64,000 nucleotides of DNA from JAKPCT01 sp029553165 (lineage in GTDB: Bacteria > Bacillota > UBA4882 > UBA8346): the NCBI GenBank assembly GCA_035359995.1, contig DAORZT010000002.1, positions 28,352 through 92,351 on the forward strand, written 5' to 3'. The translations under genes and the position numbers were made by a program. Below the pieces are notes generated by a model that saw only the letters and a list, made by a program, of their open reading frames with translations, did not search any database and was not told where the DNA came from. This document shows, in pieces, positions 55,820 through 64,000 of the stretch. Within the stretch, counting starts at the first letter, position 1. Every line of letters starts with the position of its first letter.

Positions 55820-56031
55820 CGCGCTACCCTCCCTGCATCGGCAACCGGTTCAAATTACTTACACATAATATTTAATCGACATCTTTTTAATAAAAACTTA
55901 GTACTGTATTTTACTTCCATGTGTAAAACTATAAATTTGACATTATCATTTAAATTCCTTTAGCTTCATCTATGAAAAACAAAAAAATACTCCAGTGATA
56001 ACCGGAGTATTTACCAATTTTCATTTTTTTC

Positions 56032-57405
56032 TTAATGCGGTACAATTGCAAATCTTAAGATAAACAAGATCGCTAATACATAAGCTATCGGATGGACCTC
56101 TTTTGCCTTACCGCTACAAATCTTTAAAACCGGATAAGCGATTAATCCTGCAGCAATACCGGTCGCAATACTGTAAGCAAATGGCATCAAGGTGATCGTT
56201 AAAAAGGCCGGTATTCCTTCAGAGATATCTTCAAACTCAACATACTTAATTGAACTCATCATTAATACACCGACAACTATCAGCGCCGGCGCTGTAGCCG
56301 CTGACGGAATAAATCCTAATAACGGCGCAAAGAATATTGCCACAATAAATAGAATACCGGTTACCACTGATGTTAATCCGGTTTTACCACCTTCAGAAAT
56401 ACCGGCAGCACTCTCGATGTAGGTTGTTACCGTTGAAGTACCGAGACATGCACCTACCGCAGTCGCAACCGCATCAGCCATCATTGCTTTCTTCATCCGT
56501 GGTAAATTGCCTTCAGCGTCAAGCATATTGGCCTTTCTGGCAGTTCCCAGTAAAGTTCCAAGCGTATCAAACATATCCACCAAAAAGAATGCTATTATGA
56601 CTGTAAATGAATTAAATAACACTCCCCAAATATTTTGACCGTTTAACCCCAATAACCCATTAAAATCAAACTTCCAAAAAGTCGGAGCCATACTTGGGAG
56701 CGTAAAACTCCATTTTAAACCTGCTAAATTGGTAATTCCAAATGGAATCGCAATGATTGAAGAGATAATTATTCCAATCAAAATTGCGCCACGAACTTTT
56801 AACAGCATCAAAATACCAATAATTAACATGCCAATCAGTGCTACCACTGCGCTTCGAACATCCGGTGAATTAAATTTTGAAAAATCAATTAACTGCACTA
56901 ACGTCGCCGGATTTGCAACAATAATTTTCGCATTAGCCATTCCAATCAAGGCGATGAATAACCCAATTCCAGCAGTAATTGCATACTTGATATTTGCAGG
57001 GATCGCCTTTACAATCTGCTCCCGCAATCCAAAAATCGTGATTAAAATAAATATTATACCGGAGATGAAAACAGCTGCTAATGCCTGATTAAATGTATAA
57101 CCCATTCCTAATATTATAGTATATGTAAAAAAGGCATTTAAACCCATACCTGGAGCCTGCGCAAACGGCAACCGCGCATATAACCCCATAATTAATGTTC
57201 CAATCGCTGCCGAAATACATGTTGCCATGAAGATACTACCTTTAATTGCTTCGGCATCCGGTTTGCCTTCAAATGGTACCCCAAGAATTGAAGGATTTAC
57301 AAAAATGATGTACGCCATTGTAATAAAGGTAGTAATACCGGCAATAATTTCCGTCCTTACCGTTGACTTACTTTCGGATATCCCAAAATACTTGTCCAAA
57401 TTCAT
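56032..57405 (-). CDS. NCS2-type purine permease (AzgA/PbuG-like)
   Basis: 457 aa, 12-13 membrane segments. Start GISESKSTVRTEIIAGITTFITMAYI, then APGMGLNAFFTYTII and MFDTLGTLLGTARKANMLD and TSTVTTYIESAAGISEGGKTGL, the AzgA branch that carries adenine, guanine or hypoxanthine. Lies downstream of hpt, with which it forms a purine salvage pair. The ATG at 57405 or the TTG before it may be used. Its promoter starts right after hpt and the leader has an early terminator (57516-57552). Confidence 0.92.
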   Translation of the reverse strand: MNLDKYFGISESKSTVRTEIIAGITTFITMAYIIFVNPSILGVPFEGKPDAEAIKGSIFMATCISAAIGTLIMGLYARLPFAQAPGMGLNAFFTYTIILGMGYTFNQALAAVFISGIIFILITIFGLREQIVKAIPANIKYAITAGIGLFIALIGMANAKIIVANPATLVQLIDFSKFNSPDVRSAVVALIGMLIIGILMLLKVRGAILIGIIISSIIAIPFGITNLAGLKWSFTLPSMAPTFWKFDFNGLLGLNGQNIWGVLFNSFTVIIAFFLVDMFDTLGTLLGTARKANMLDAEGNLPRMKKAMMADAVATAVGACLGTSTVTTYIESAAGISEGGKTGLTSVVTGILFIVAIFFAPLLGFIPSAATAPALIVVGVLMMSSIKYVEFEDISEGIPAFLTITLMPFAYSIATGIAAGLIAYPVLKICSGKAKEVHPIAYVLAILFILRFAIVPH

Positions 57406-57515
57406 CAATCAATCATCCTCCCTATTTTGTTGGTTAGTTTGTATAATTTTAACTCAAATATCCCCCCTCTACCTGATGTGGACATCTATTCTTATGTAAT
57501 TTTAAACCTAAATCA

Positions 57516-57552
57516 TAAAAAAACCCGGTAGAGATAGTTATTCCGCCGAGTT
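57516..57552 (-). terminator. leader terminator upstream of the permease
   Basis: Stem AACTCGG / CCGGGTT with a 17-base loop and a run of T; located between the promoter at 57662-57690 and the permease start, so it could attenuate transcription. Confidence 0.7.
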
Positions 57553-57609
57553 TTTAATAATCATTTGAATTTTTGAATAATCTACTTTCATAGCTCACCA
57601 TATCATTCA

Positions 57610-57657
57610 TCATTTACTTTCTTTCTTCTTTTGGAGAGACTCATAAAAATATTCCAT
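57610..57657 (-). CDS. possible 15-aa leader peptide
   Basis: Very short frame starting 4 bases after the -10 box and ending in TGA; product MEYFYESLQKKKESK. No good binding site, so translation is doubtful. A second short frame of 18 codons (MNDMVSYESRLF...) follows and ends just before the terminator. Confidence 0.25.
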   Translation of the reverse strand: MEYFYESLQKKKESK

Positions 57658-57661
57658 CAAT

Positions 57662-57690
57662 ATAGTATCAAAAATCATCTTCCCAGTCAA
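57662..57690 (-). promoter_or_regulatory. promoter of the permease
   Basis: -35 TTGACT (57685-57690), 17-base spacer, -10 TACTAT (57662-57667), just after the hpt stop codon. Confidence 0.8.
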
Positions 57691-57692
57691 TT

Positions 57693-58247
57693 CTATTCAA
57701 TAATTCCGGATTTCATATATATCTCTTCTTTAAGTACCCCAATATACGGCAGATTACGATATTTCTCCGCGTAATCCAGTCCATAGCCAACAACAAAGAC
57801 ATCAGGAATAATAAACCCATTATAATCCGGTACCACTTCAACTTTCCGCCTACTTGGTTTGTCTAATAAAGTACAAACTTTCAGCGATTTCGGTTTTCGG
57901 GCCTTCAAATTGTCAACCAGATATTGAAGGGTTAATCCAGTATCAACAATATCTTCAACAATGATCACGTCCCGGTCTTCAATACTCATGTCAATGTCTT
58001 TCATAATTCGAACGGTTCCACTGGACTTGGTTGATGCACCATAACTGGAGACCGCCATCAAATCATACTCCAGCGGAATTGTGATCGCTCGCATTAAGTC
58101 TGCAACAAACGGAACAGCCCCACGCATTATTCCAATCAATACTAAATCTTTATTGATATAATCTTTACTAATCGTGGCACCCAGTTCTTTAATCTTTTTA
58201 TCTAAAACCTCTGCACCAATTAACACTTTTTTCACATCAGCGATCAT
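57693..58247 (-). CDS. hpt: hypoxanthine phosphoribosyltransferase
   Basis: 184 aa. PRPP-binding motif VIIVEDIVDTGLTLQYL (about 98-114), LVLIGIMRGAVPFVADLMRAI and VSSYGASTKSSG; purine site VVGYGLDYAEKYRNLPYIG. Makes IMP/GMP from hypoxanthine/guanine. The ATG at 58247 has GGAGG 7 bases away; the open frame extends 57 bases further upstream without a site. Purine salvage with the permease downstream. Confidence 0.96.
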   Translation of the reverse strand: MIADVKKVLIGAEVLDKKIKELGATISKDYINKDLVLIGIMRGAVPFVADLMRAITIPLEYDLMAVSSYGASTKSSGTVRIMKDIDMSIEDRDVIIVEDIVDTGLTLQYLVDNLKARKPKSLKVCTLLDKPSRRKVEVVPDYNGFIIPDVFVVGYGLDYAEKYRNLPYIGVLKEEIYMKSGIIE

Positions 58248-58322
58248 CAGTTTACCTCCTTCTACCTTAGCTTGATAATATAACAAACCGCTTGGAGGTG
58301 TCAAGCTTTATAAATATAAAAA

Positions 58323-58346
58323 AAACGGGAGTCTGCACTCCCGTTT
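58323..58346 (-). terminator. terminator of the porin gene
   Basis: 10-bp perfect stem AAACGGGAGT / ACTCCCGTTT, 4-base loop, followed on the minus strand by a run of T. Confidence 0.9.
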
Positions 58347-58365
58347 AATTACTTAACAGTAATTC

Positions 58366-59211
58366 TTAGAACTCAACTTTGCAAGAAAGTTCGTTGGTGA
58401 ATCCACCGTCATGTTTACGGTTGTATTCAAATTTCAAACCGTTCTCCAAGTTGTAGTTGAGTCTAAATGCCCAAGGATTATAGTCACCAGTTTGAACTTC
58501 ATCAACTTCATCATTTAATTCATATTCAACTCTGAAGCTTAAACCGGTCTCACCAATATCACCTTTAGCACCGATAATTTGGTACATTTCATCATCGTTG
58601 TATGGTGAATAACCTACTTGTACATAAGCTTGAAGAGTTTCGGTGAAATTGTAGTAACCGCTTAAAGCCCAACCAAGTTCGTCACCTTCAACGTTGGTAT
58701 CTTGTACGGTAATGTTACCACCAAAGGTATCGGTATCATAAGCTACTTGAAGTTGATATGAACCGATATCATATTTAACATCGTCACCTTCTGCATACTC
58801 ATCATGAATCCAACCTAAAGCTACGGTGAGTTCATCAGTTAATTTGTTGCTGTATTTGAAAGCAACATCACCTTTGTAGTCAGCAAGTGGTTTGGTTAAT
58901 AAGTCGGTTACGCCAGGGCCAAAGTCAAAACGTCCGAATTGGAGTTCACCGAGGTCACCAGTAACTTTGATATAAATGTCGTTAGTGGTAACTCCTCTAC
59001 CAATACCGAGTTCTGCAAAAGCAGTAACACTGTCACTGATGGTAGCATTGATCTTCAAGTTACCTTCCATCCAATCTGCCTTTGCATCTGAATTTTGTTC
59101 AAAATTGTAAACTGCTTTGATCTCTCCTGAGAAACTTACTTCTGCCATTGATACTGCAGCCATTGCGAAAACCAATACTGCACTTAAGGCAACTGCTAAA
59201 AGCTTTTTCAT
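58366..59211 (-). CDS. porin-like outer membrane beta-barrel
   Basis: 281 aa. Signal peptide MKKLLAVALSAVLVFAMA with the cleavage region SMAEVSFSG, then amphipathic strands to a final Phe (LSCKVEF), the BamA-recognised end. Acidic turns and WMEGNLKINATISDSVTAF, then YDIGSYQLQVAYD; low Cys. GAGGAGGAAAG precedes the ATG. A 212-base leader from a strong promoter suggests high expression, as expected for a major porin. Confidence 0.85.
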   Translation of the reverse strand: MKKLLAVALSAVLVFAMAAVSMAEVSFSGEIKAVYNFEQNSDAKADWMEGNLKINATISDSVTAFAELGIGRGVTTNDIYIKVTGDLGELQFGRFDFGPGVTDLLTKPLADYKGDVAFKYSNKLTDELTVALGWIHDEYAEGDDVKYDIGSYQLQVAYDTDTFGGNITVQDTNVEGDELGWALSGYYNFTETLQAYVQVGYSPYNDDEMYQIIGAKGDIGETGLSFRVEYELNDEVDEVQTGDYNPWAFRLNYNLENGLKFEYNRKHDGGFTNELSCKVEF

Positions 59212-59720
59212 TCGAAACTTTCCTCCTCATTTTTTTGTTTTTGTTTTTGGCAAAAACACTGTCAAAGTCGGATTGTTTCTCCGCATTATCCCTTTGATAT
59301 CAGCTATCTTAAGTTAGTAAACGAGGGATCCAATATTTTCCACGCAAACCTTCTTATGATAACATCAACCGCCGTTCAAATTTGGAAAACCGCTCCTCTT
59401 TTGATGGTGTTCTCCCGTTAACATTTTAAATGATCTACAGACAACCTGTCAAGGAATTTTTTTCTCTCTTTATCAATTCCTGACCATTTTAGCCATTTAA
59501 CGGGCAAAACTCCGGTTTTCACCTGATATCTCAATTCATATTTTTGAGATATATAATTATTACACTTAAGTTCCCTAAAACCTTCTTTTTTTCTTATGGT
59601 AATTTTCACCTTTCAGCCTTAGAGAATTACTTGTAATAATTTTATTAAACTAATTCAATAATATTTTACGGCTTCCTCTTGGGAATTTTGCCCACTTATT
59701 ATAAACCTAAACGAGGCCTA
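59212..59720. other. 509-base gap: porin promoter and leader
   Basis: Holds the promoter at 59423-59452 and a leader of about 205 bases to the porin start; a minus-strand frame at 59418-59609 is probably not a gene. The rest, toward ilvN, is AT-rich and shows nothing clear. Confidence 0.5.
59423..59452 (-). promoter_or_regulatory. promoter of the porin gene
   Basis: -35 TTGACA (59447-59452), 18-base spacer, -10 TAAAAT (59423-59428). Confidence 0.75.
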
Positions 59721-60215
59721 TTATTTTTCTCCTTTTTTCAACGTCCTTAACATCGCAATCTGTCCGGTCCGAACAATCTCTTTAATCCCATATGACTTCA
59801 ACAAAGCGATTAGAGCCTCAACTTTAGCCGTACCGCCGGTAATCTCAATTATTACCGCTCGGCTGCTGACATCGACGATCTTAGCCCGAAAAATATCGAC
59901 GATCTGCATTATTTCGGAACGATTTTGAGAACTGGCATTCACCTTGATCAATGCTAACTCTCGCTCAACCGAATCCTCTGCAGGCAGATCGTTAACTTTC
60001 ACAACATCAATCAATTTGTACAACTGTTTCTCGATCTGTTCTACGATTTGATCGTCTTCGGCATCGACTACAATAACTATTCGTGATAAACCGGGATCTT
60101 CGGAGCGTCCGACCGCAATGCTCTCAATATTATATCCTCTGCGACTAAAAAGTCCGGCTACCCGAACCATTACACCAGGTTGATTTACTACTAAAGCAGA
60201 TATTACGTGTCGCAT
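59721..60215 (-). CDS. ilvN: acetolactate synthase small (regulatory) subunit
   Basis: 164 aa. ACT domain at 1-75 (HVISALVVNQPGVMVRVAGLFSR, YNIESIAVGRSEDP), which binds valine for feedback inhibition, and the family C-terminal domain ending in MLRTLKKGEK. Its ATG shares one base with the ilvB stop (TGATG), so translation is coupled. Confidence 0.95.
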   Translation of the reverse strand: MRHVISALVVNQPGVMVRVAGLFSRRGYNIESIAVGRSEDPGLSRIVIVVDAEDDQIVEQIEKQLYKLIDVVKVNDLPAEDSVERELALIKVNASSQNRSEIMQIVDIFRAKIVDVSSRAVIIEITGGTAKVEALIALLKSYGIKEIVRTGQIAMLRTLKKGEK

Positions 60216-61882
60216 CAGTCGTTCACTCCAATCATCTTATTAATCGCACAACCAGCCGGAACCATCGGCAGTACATTCTCTTCACGGTCAATCTGACAGT
60301 CAATCACTACCGGTCCCGGAGTCTCCAAGGCTTCTTTCAATTTGGCAACCAGATCATCTCCGGCAGTGATCCTAAATCCTTTAGCGCCATAAGCTTCGGC
60401 AATCTTAACAAAGTCAGGATTGGTCTCTAAAATCGTCCCCGAATAACGCCGTTGGAAGAATAACTCCTGCCACTGCCGTACCATTCCTAAATAGAAATTG
60501 TTAAGAATAATTATTTTTACCGGGATATTGTAAGCCACCACTGTTCCCAGTTCCTGAATATTCATTTGGATACTCCCGTCTCCGGCAATATTGATTACCA
60601 TTTTATCGGGATTACCGATCTGTGCCCCGACAGCTGCCGGAAAACCAAATCCCATTGTCCCTAATCCGCCGGAGGTTATCAATGAACGTGATCTGTTAAA
60701 TTTGTAGTACTGTGCCGTCCACATCTGGTGTTGCCCAACTTCGGTACAGATAATTGCATCCCCTTTAGTGATCTCATTGAGGGCTTCAATAACCATCTGT
60801 GGTTTTAAACCGCTCTTTTCATAAGTTAACGGATAGGCTTGTTTCCACTTGGCAATCTGGACAATCCATTCGGGATGTTGTTTGGTTTCGGTTTTCTCTA
60901 ATAATGTTTCTAAAACTGTTTTAACATCACCAACAATCGGAATCTCTGCTTTGACGTTTTTACCAATCTCCGCAGGGTCGATATCAATATGAATTACCGT
61001 TGCTTTTGGCGCAAAACAGTCAATCTTCCCTGTTACCCGATCGTCAAATCTTGCTCCGACAGCAATCAGTAAATCGGTCTCACAGACTGCGAAGTTTGCA
61101 GTTGCTGTTCCATGCATTCCTAGCATCCCTAAATTTAGCGGATGGGCACTTGGAAACGCTGTCATCCCCATTAATGTTGTTGTAACGGGGATCTCCATCT
61201 TTTCAGCCAATTTTTTGATCAACTCATCAGCACCTGAAGTCACTGCGCCTCCACCAACATAAAGAACCGGTCGCTTGGCTTTGTGCAATGCATCTGCCGC
61301 TTCCTTGATCTGACGAATGTTTCCAATGTAATTTGGCTTATAGCCTTGTAAAGAGATCGTTTCCGGATATTCAAACTTCGCTTTATCAACGGAAATATCC
61401 TTTGGCAAATCAATCAGCACCGGGCCAGGACGTCCCGTAGTAGCAATATGAAATGCCTCTTTAATAATTCTAGGTAATTCTTTGATACTCCGCACCAAAT
61501 AATTATGCTTAGTAATCGGAATAGTAATCCCTGTGATATCTGCTTCCTGAAATGAGTCACATCCGATTAACGAAGTCGGTACCTGACCGGTAATCGCAAT
61601 TAATGGTACCGAATCCATATAGGCAGTGGCAATACCTGTTACTAAGTTGGTTGCTCCTGGACCTGAAGTGGCCAGACAGACACCGGGCTTTCCGGTGCTC
61701 CGGGCATATCCATCAGCAGCATGCACCGCGCCCTGTTCATGCCGGACCAAAATATTTCTAATCTTTGAATCGTAAAGTTTATCATAAATGGGAATAACCT
61801 GACCGCCAGGGTATCCGAATATTACTTCTACCCCTTCTCGTTCAAGGCACTCTAAGAGAATCTCTGCTCCTGTGATAGTCAT
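60215..61882 (-). CDS. ilvB: acetolactate synthase large subunit
   Basis: 555 aa ThDP enzyme that makes acetolactate/acetohydroxybutyrate for Val, Leu and Ile. Catalytic Glu in RHEQGAVHAADGYARSTG, FAD-like region GMLGMHGTATANFAV and GARFDDRVTGK, ThDP motif GDGSIQMNIQELGTVVAYN and MVRQWQELFFQRRYSGT. The ATG at 61882 follows GGAGG by 5 bases; an in-frame TTG at 61894 overlaps the site. Confidence 0.97.
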   Translation of the reverse strand: MTITGAEILLECLEREGVEVIFGYPGGQVIPIYDKLYDSKIRNILVRHEQGAVHAADGYARSTGKPGVCLATSGPGATNLVTGIATAYMDSVPLIAITGQVPTSLIGCDSFQEADITGITIPITKHNYLVRSIKELPRIIKEAFHIATTGRPGPVLIDLPKDISVDKAKFEYPETISLQGYKPNYIGNIRQIKEAADALHKAKRPVLYVGGGAVTSGADELIKKLAEKMEIPVTTTLMGMTAFPSAHPLNLGMLGMHGTATANFAVCETDLLIAVGARFDDRVTGKIDCFAPKATVIHIDIDPAEIGKNVKAEIPIVGDVKTVLETLLEKTETKQHPEWIVQIAKWKQAYPLTYEKSGLKPQMVIEALNEITKGDAIICTEVGQHQMWTAQYYKFNRSRSLITSGGLGTMGFGFPAAVGAQIGNPDKMVINIAGDGSIQMNIQELGTVVAYNIPVKIIILNNFYLGMVRQWQELFFQRRYSGTILETNPDFVKIAEAYGAKGFRITAGDDLVAKLKEALETPGPVVIDCQIDREENVLPMVPAGCAINKMIGVND

Positions 61883-61930
61883 CTTCGCCTCCAAAATTTA
61901 ATAAGTTCTGTGATAATTAATTATTAAATA

Positions 61931-61959
61931 ACTATAATAGATACATTTTCCATTGTCAA
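61931..61959 (-). promoter_or_regulatory. promoter of ilvBN
   Basis: -35 TTGACA (61954-61959), 17-base spacer, -10 TATAGT (61931-61936). The leader to ilvB is only about 40 bases, too short for a T-box or leader-peptide attenuator. Confidence 0.85.
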
Positions 61960-62070
61960 GATGTATTTGCTGTTCTGTAAAACCCCTAAAATAAAGACTT
62001 TACGCTTTAGTCCTATCTTTAAATGCTTATTTTTAGAGTATTTATAATTTTATAATCATAATTTTATTCT

Positions 62071-62108
62071 AAAAATAAGGAACCTTGAGGCCAACCTCTT
62101 GGTTCCTT
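62071..62108 (-). terminator. terminator of ilvD
   Basis: Minus-strand hairpin AAGGAACC / GGTTCCTT with an inner GAGG / CCTC arm, followed by ATTTTT; lies between ilvD and the ilvBN promoter. Confidence 0.85.
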
Positions 62109-62185
62109 ATCAAAATTTTTTAATTTTTTTAGATTGATATTTGAAATTTTCGTTTCGTATTAACGTTATGCACCCAATTTTTCTT

Positions 62186-63853
62186 TTACTTTAGGATTGC
62201 TCCGGTGTTTGCCGAAGTAACTAATCTGCTATAACGATTTAAATAACCGGTTTTAACCCGGGGTTCCGGTTGCACCCATTCACGGCGTCTGGCCTCAAGT
62301 TCCGCATCGCTAACCAATAAATCCACCCTGCGATTTGGAATATCAATTTTAATTTGATCCCCTTCTTTAACCAAAGCAATTGGCCCGCCTTCCATCGCCT
62401 CTGGAGAAATATGACCAATCGACGCTCCCCTTGAAGCACCGGAAAATCTACCGTCGGTCAATAAGGCGACCTCTTTATCCAGCCCCATTCCGGCAATCGC
62501 AGAGGTTGGGCCAAGCATCTCCCGCATACCAGGCCCACCTTTTGGCCCCTCATAGCGAATTATGACAACATCGCCAGCCACAATCTTGCCACCCAGAATC
62601 GCTTTGATTGCATCCTCTTCGGAATCAAAAACCCGGGCCGGGCCCTGATGTTGTTTCATCTCTTCAGCCACAGCCGACTGTTTGACAACACAACCATCCG
62701 GAGCTAAGTTACCCCACAAGATGGCTAATCCACCCTCTTGGTGATATGGATTATCAATCGATCTAATTACATCCGGCCGTAAAACCGTTGCTGCGCCAAT
62801 ATTCTCCGCAACCGTCTTCCCGGTTACTGTTAGTTGATCAGTATAAATTAAACCTTTCTTAGCTAACTCATTCATAACTGCAGGGATTCCTCCGGCTTCA
62901 TCCAGGTCTTGAATATGATGAATTCCTCCCGGCCGTAAATAGGCTAAATGAGGAGTTTTTTCGCTGATTTTATTGACCCAATTCAGATCCAAAGTTATAC
63001 CTACTTCATGAGCAATTGCCGGCAGATGCAACACGGTATTAGTTGATCCGCCGATGGCCATATCAACCGTAAACGTATTGGCAAATGCTTTTTCAGTCAT
63101 GATATCCCTTGGTTTAATGTCTTGCTTTATTAATTCCATAACTCGCATTCCCGCTGCTTTTGCCAGTCTAATCCTTCGCGAATCTACAGCAGGAATAGTA
63201 CCGTTACCGGGTAAACCCATACCCAGTACTTCCACCATACAGTTCATGGTATTCGCGGTAAACATTCCTGAGCATGAACCACACCCAGGGCAAGCTGTTT
63301 CTTCTAACTCCTTCAACTCGGCTTCGGTCATCTTCCCTGAAGATACTGCTCCTACTCCTTCAAATACCGAATTTAAATCAGCCCGTTCCCCTTTAAACTT
63401 ACCGGCCAGCATCGGCCCGCCACTAATAACAATACTCGGCAGATTAATTCTCCCGGCCGCCATCAGCATCCCCGGGACGATCTTATCACAGTTTGGAATA
63501 AAGACGGCACCATCAAACGCATGAGCTAAAATCATACTCTCAGCCGAATCTGCAATCAGTTCCCGGCTTGCCAGCGAATATTTCATCCCTTCATGTCCCA
63601 TCGCAATTCCGTCGCAAACCCCAATGGCTCCAAACTCGATTGGTGTACCGCCGGCGATCCGCACTCCAGTTTTTACTGCCTCAACAATTGTATCCAGATG
63701 GATATGCCCCGGTATAATTTCATTAGCCGGATTTACGATCGCCACTAGAGGCCTGGACAATTCCTCATCGGTATATCCCATTGCCTTAAACAAGGAACGG
63801 TGTGGCGACCGTTCAAACCCTTTTAATACTTGATCACTCCTCAAAGCTCCCAT
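62186..63853 (-). CDS. ilvD: dihydroxy-acid dehydratase
   Basis: 555 aa [Fe-S] dehydratase, the third common step of branched-chain amino-acid synthesis. Cluster ligands in PNCDKIVPGM and the CPGCGSCSGMFTANTMNC motif (about 189-206); catalytic region GRFSGASRGASIGHISPEA near the C-terminus. ATG with CGGAGGCG 5 bases upstream. Transcribed by its own promoter and ended by its own terminator, separate from ilvBN. Confidence 0.97.
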   Translation of the reverse strand: MGALRSDQVLKGFERSPHRSLFKAMGYTDEELSRPLVAIVNPANEIIPGHIHLDTIVEAVKTGVRIAGGTPIEFGAIGVCDGIAMGHEGMKYSLASRELIADSAESMILAHAFDGAVFIPNCDKIVPGMLMAAGRINLPSIVISGGPMLAGKFKGERADLNSVFEGVGAVSSGKMTEAELKELEETACPGCGSCSGMFTANTMNCMVEVLGMGLPGNGTIPAVDSRRIRLAKAAGMRVMELIKQDIKPRDIMTEKAFANTFTVDMAIGGSTNTVLHLPAIAHEVGITLDLNWVNKISEKTPHLAYLRPGGIHHIQDLDEAGGIPAVMNELAKKGLIYTDQLTVTGKTVAENIGAATVLRPDVIRSIDNPYHQEGGLAILWGNLAPDGCVVKQSAVAEEMKQHQGPARVFDSEEDAIKAILGGKIVAGDVVIIRYEGPKGGPGMREMLGPTSAIAGMGLDKEVALLTDGRFSGASRGASIGHISPEAMEGGPIALVKEGDQIKIDIPNRRVDLLVSDAELEARRREWVQPEPRVKTGYLNRYSRLVTSANTGAILK

Positions 63854-63907
63854 AAATTCGCCTCCGTTATCAACTATCTTATAGTTTTGTCATACATAAT
63901 TTTATTA

Positions 63908-63936
63908 ATAATATAATGAAAAATATAGCATGTCAA
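63908..63936 (-). promoter_or_regulatory. promoter of ilvD
   Basis: -35 TTGACA (63931-63936), 17-base spacer, -10 TATTAT (63908-63913), 55 bases before the start codon. Confidence 0.85.
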
Positions 63937-63952
63937 CCACCAGAAAATCATG

Positions 63953-63997
63953 ACCACCCGTAAAACGGGTGGTTTGCACATGCCCTATAAGGGCGTG
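63953..63997. repeat. paired hairpins, possible IS200/IS605-type terminus
   Basis: A perfect 9-bp stem ACCACCCGT / ACGGGTGGT with a 3-base loop, then a second stem CATGCCC / GGGCGTG (one wobble) at 63979-63997. Two tight hairpins with ACCACCCG and GGGCGTGC are like the subterminal ends of IS200/IS605-family or TnpB-only elements. The rest lies beyond the window, so no transposase is visible. Confidence 0.5.
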
Positions 63998-64000
63998 CTA

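Noticed and set aside
57408..57660. Purine riboswitch for the permease
   Set aside because: Only a short TCTACCGGG piece matches; the two-loop core and the TATA junctions of the class are missing.
59418..59609. 63-codon minus-strand frame upstream of the porin
   Set aside because: Its 3' end overlaps a good promoter (TTGACA/TAAAAT), it has a GTG start with only a weak site, and its composition is that of AT-rich intergenic DNA.
61895..62185. T-box or leader-peptide attenuator for ilvBN
   Set aside because: The strong promoter at 61931-61959 leaves only about 40 bases of leader; the hairpin at 62071-62108 belongs to ilvD.

Overview
The window looks like a chromosome segment of a diderm (two-membrane) Firmicute, perhaps of the Limnochordia/Hydrogenispora type; the taxon is an inference. 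Firmicute marks are RNase J, a CdaA diadenylate cyclase next to glmM and glmS, a glmS ribozyme, a yybP-ykoY manganese riboswitch, a PadR/HAAS/DUF4097 operon, an NnrDE-Alr-AcpS cluster, DUF2325 and many TTG starts with strong AGGAGG sites. Outer-membrane marks are a porin-like barrel and two PorV/UPF0164-like barrels with signal peptides, two of them ending in Phe. No phage and no CRISPR array were seen.

Layout. 1-10.6 kb: part of an AprA/fumarate-reductase-type flavoprotein, a membrane pseudokinase, the ACT-domain/UPF0210 pair, a 54-aa protein, the padR-HAAS-DUF4097 operon, an outer-membrane protein and a GH3 glycosidase. 10.6-20.4 kb is an accessory island: a decayed Rhs gene with an intact C-terminal toxin tip and probable immunity gene, an IS21 istB remnant, DUF2325, small unknown proteins, a GT51-like transglycosylase lacking its first catalytic Glu, a DUF805 membrane protein, and a large secreted Rhs/YD-repeat gene carrying a carbohydrate-binding-like insert and two apparent single-base frameshifts.

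20.6-34.3 kb: htpG, a HEAT-repeat protein, rubrerythrin, three tRNA genes (Ser-TGA, Ser-GCT, Arg-ACG), a WYL regulator with a VOC and a GyrI-like protein, a nucleotidyltransferase fused to a degenerate phosphohexomutase together with a GT4 glycosyltransferase, and an 867-aa fusion of a class III aminotransferase with an acyl-ACP-reductase-like domain. 34.5-46.6 kb: a surface glucodextranase-C-like protein, alr-nnrDE-acpS, an orphan cheR, a nitroreductase, rnjA, prfC, a nucleotidyltransferase, cca and an isoprenylcysteine-methyltransferase-like membrane protein placed under a manganese riboswitch.

46.9-64 kb: two small membrane proteins, lgt, glmS with its ribozyme, glmM, an FAD dehydrogenase, cdaA, an outer-membrane protein, a Gly-rich lipoprotein, a purine permease with an odd leader, hpt, a porin, ilvN-ilvB, ilvD and, at the very end, paired hairpins resembling an IS200/IS605-type terminus. 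GlmS and GlmM feed cell-wall amino sugar synthesis and CdaA makes c-di-AMP, so cell-envelope work is a recurring theme. The observations I rate highest are the Mn riboswitch upstream of an ICMT-family gene and the aminotransferase-acyl-ACP reductase fusion.
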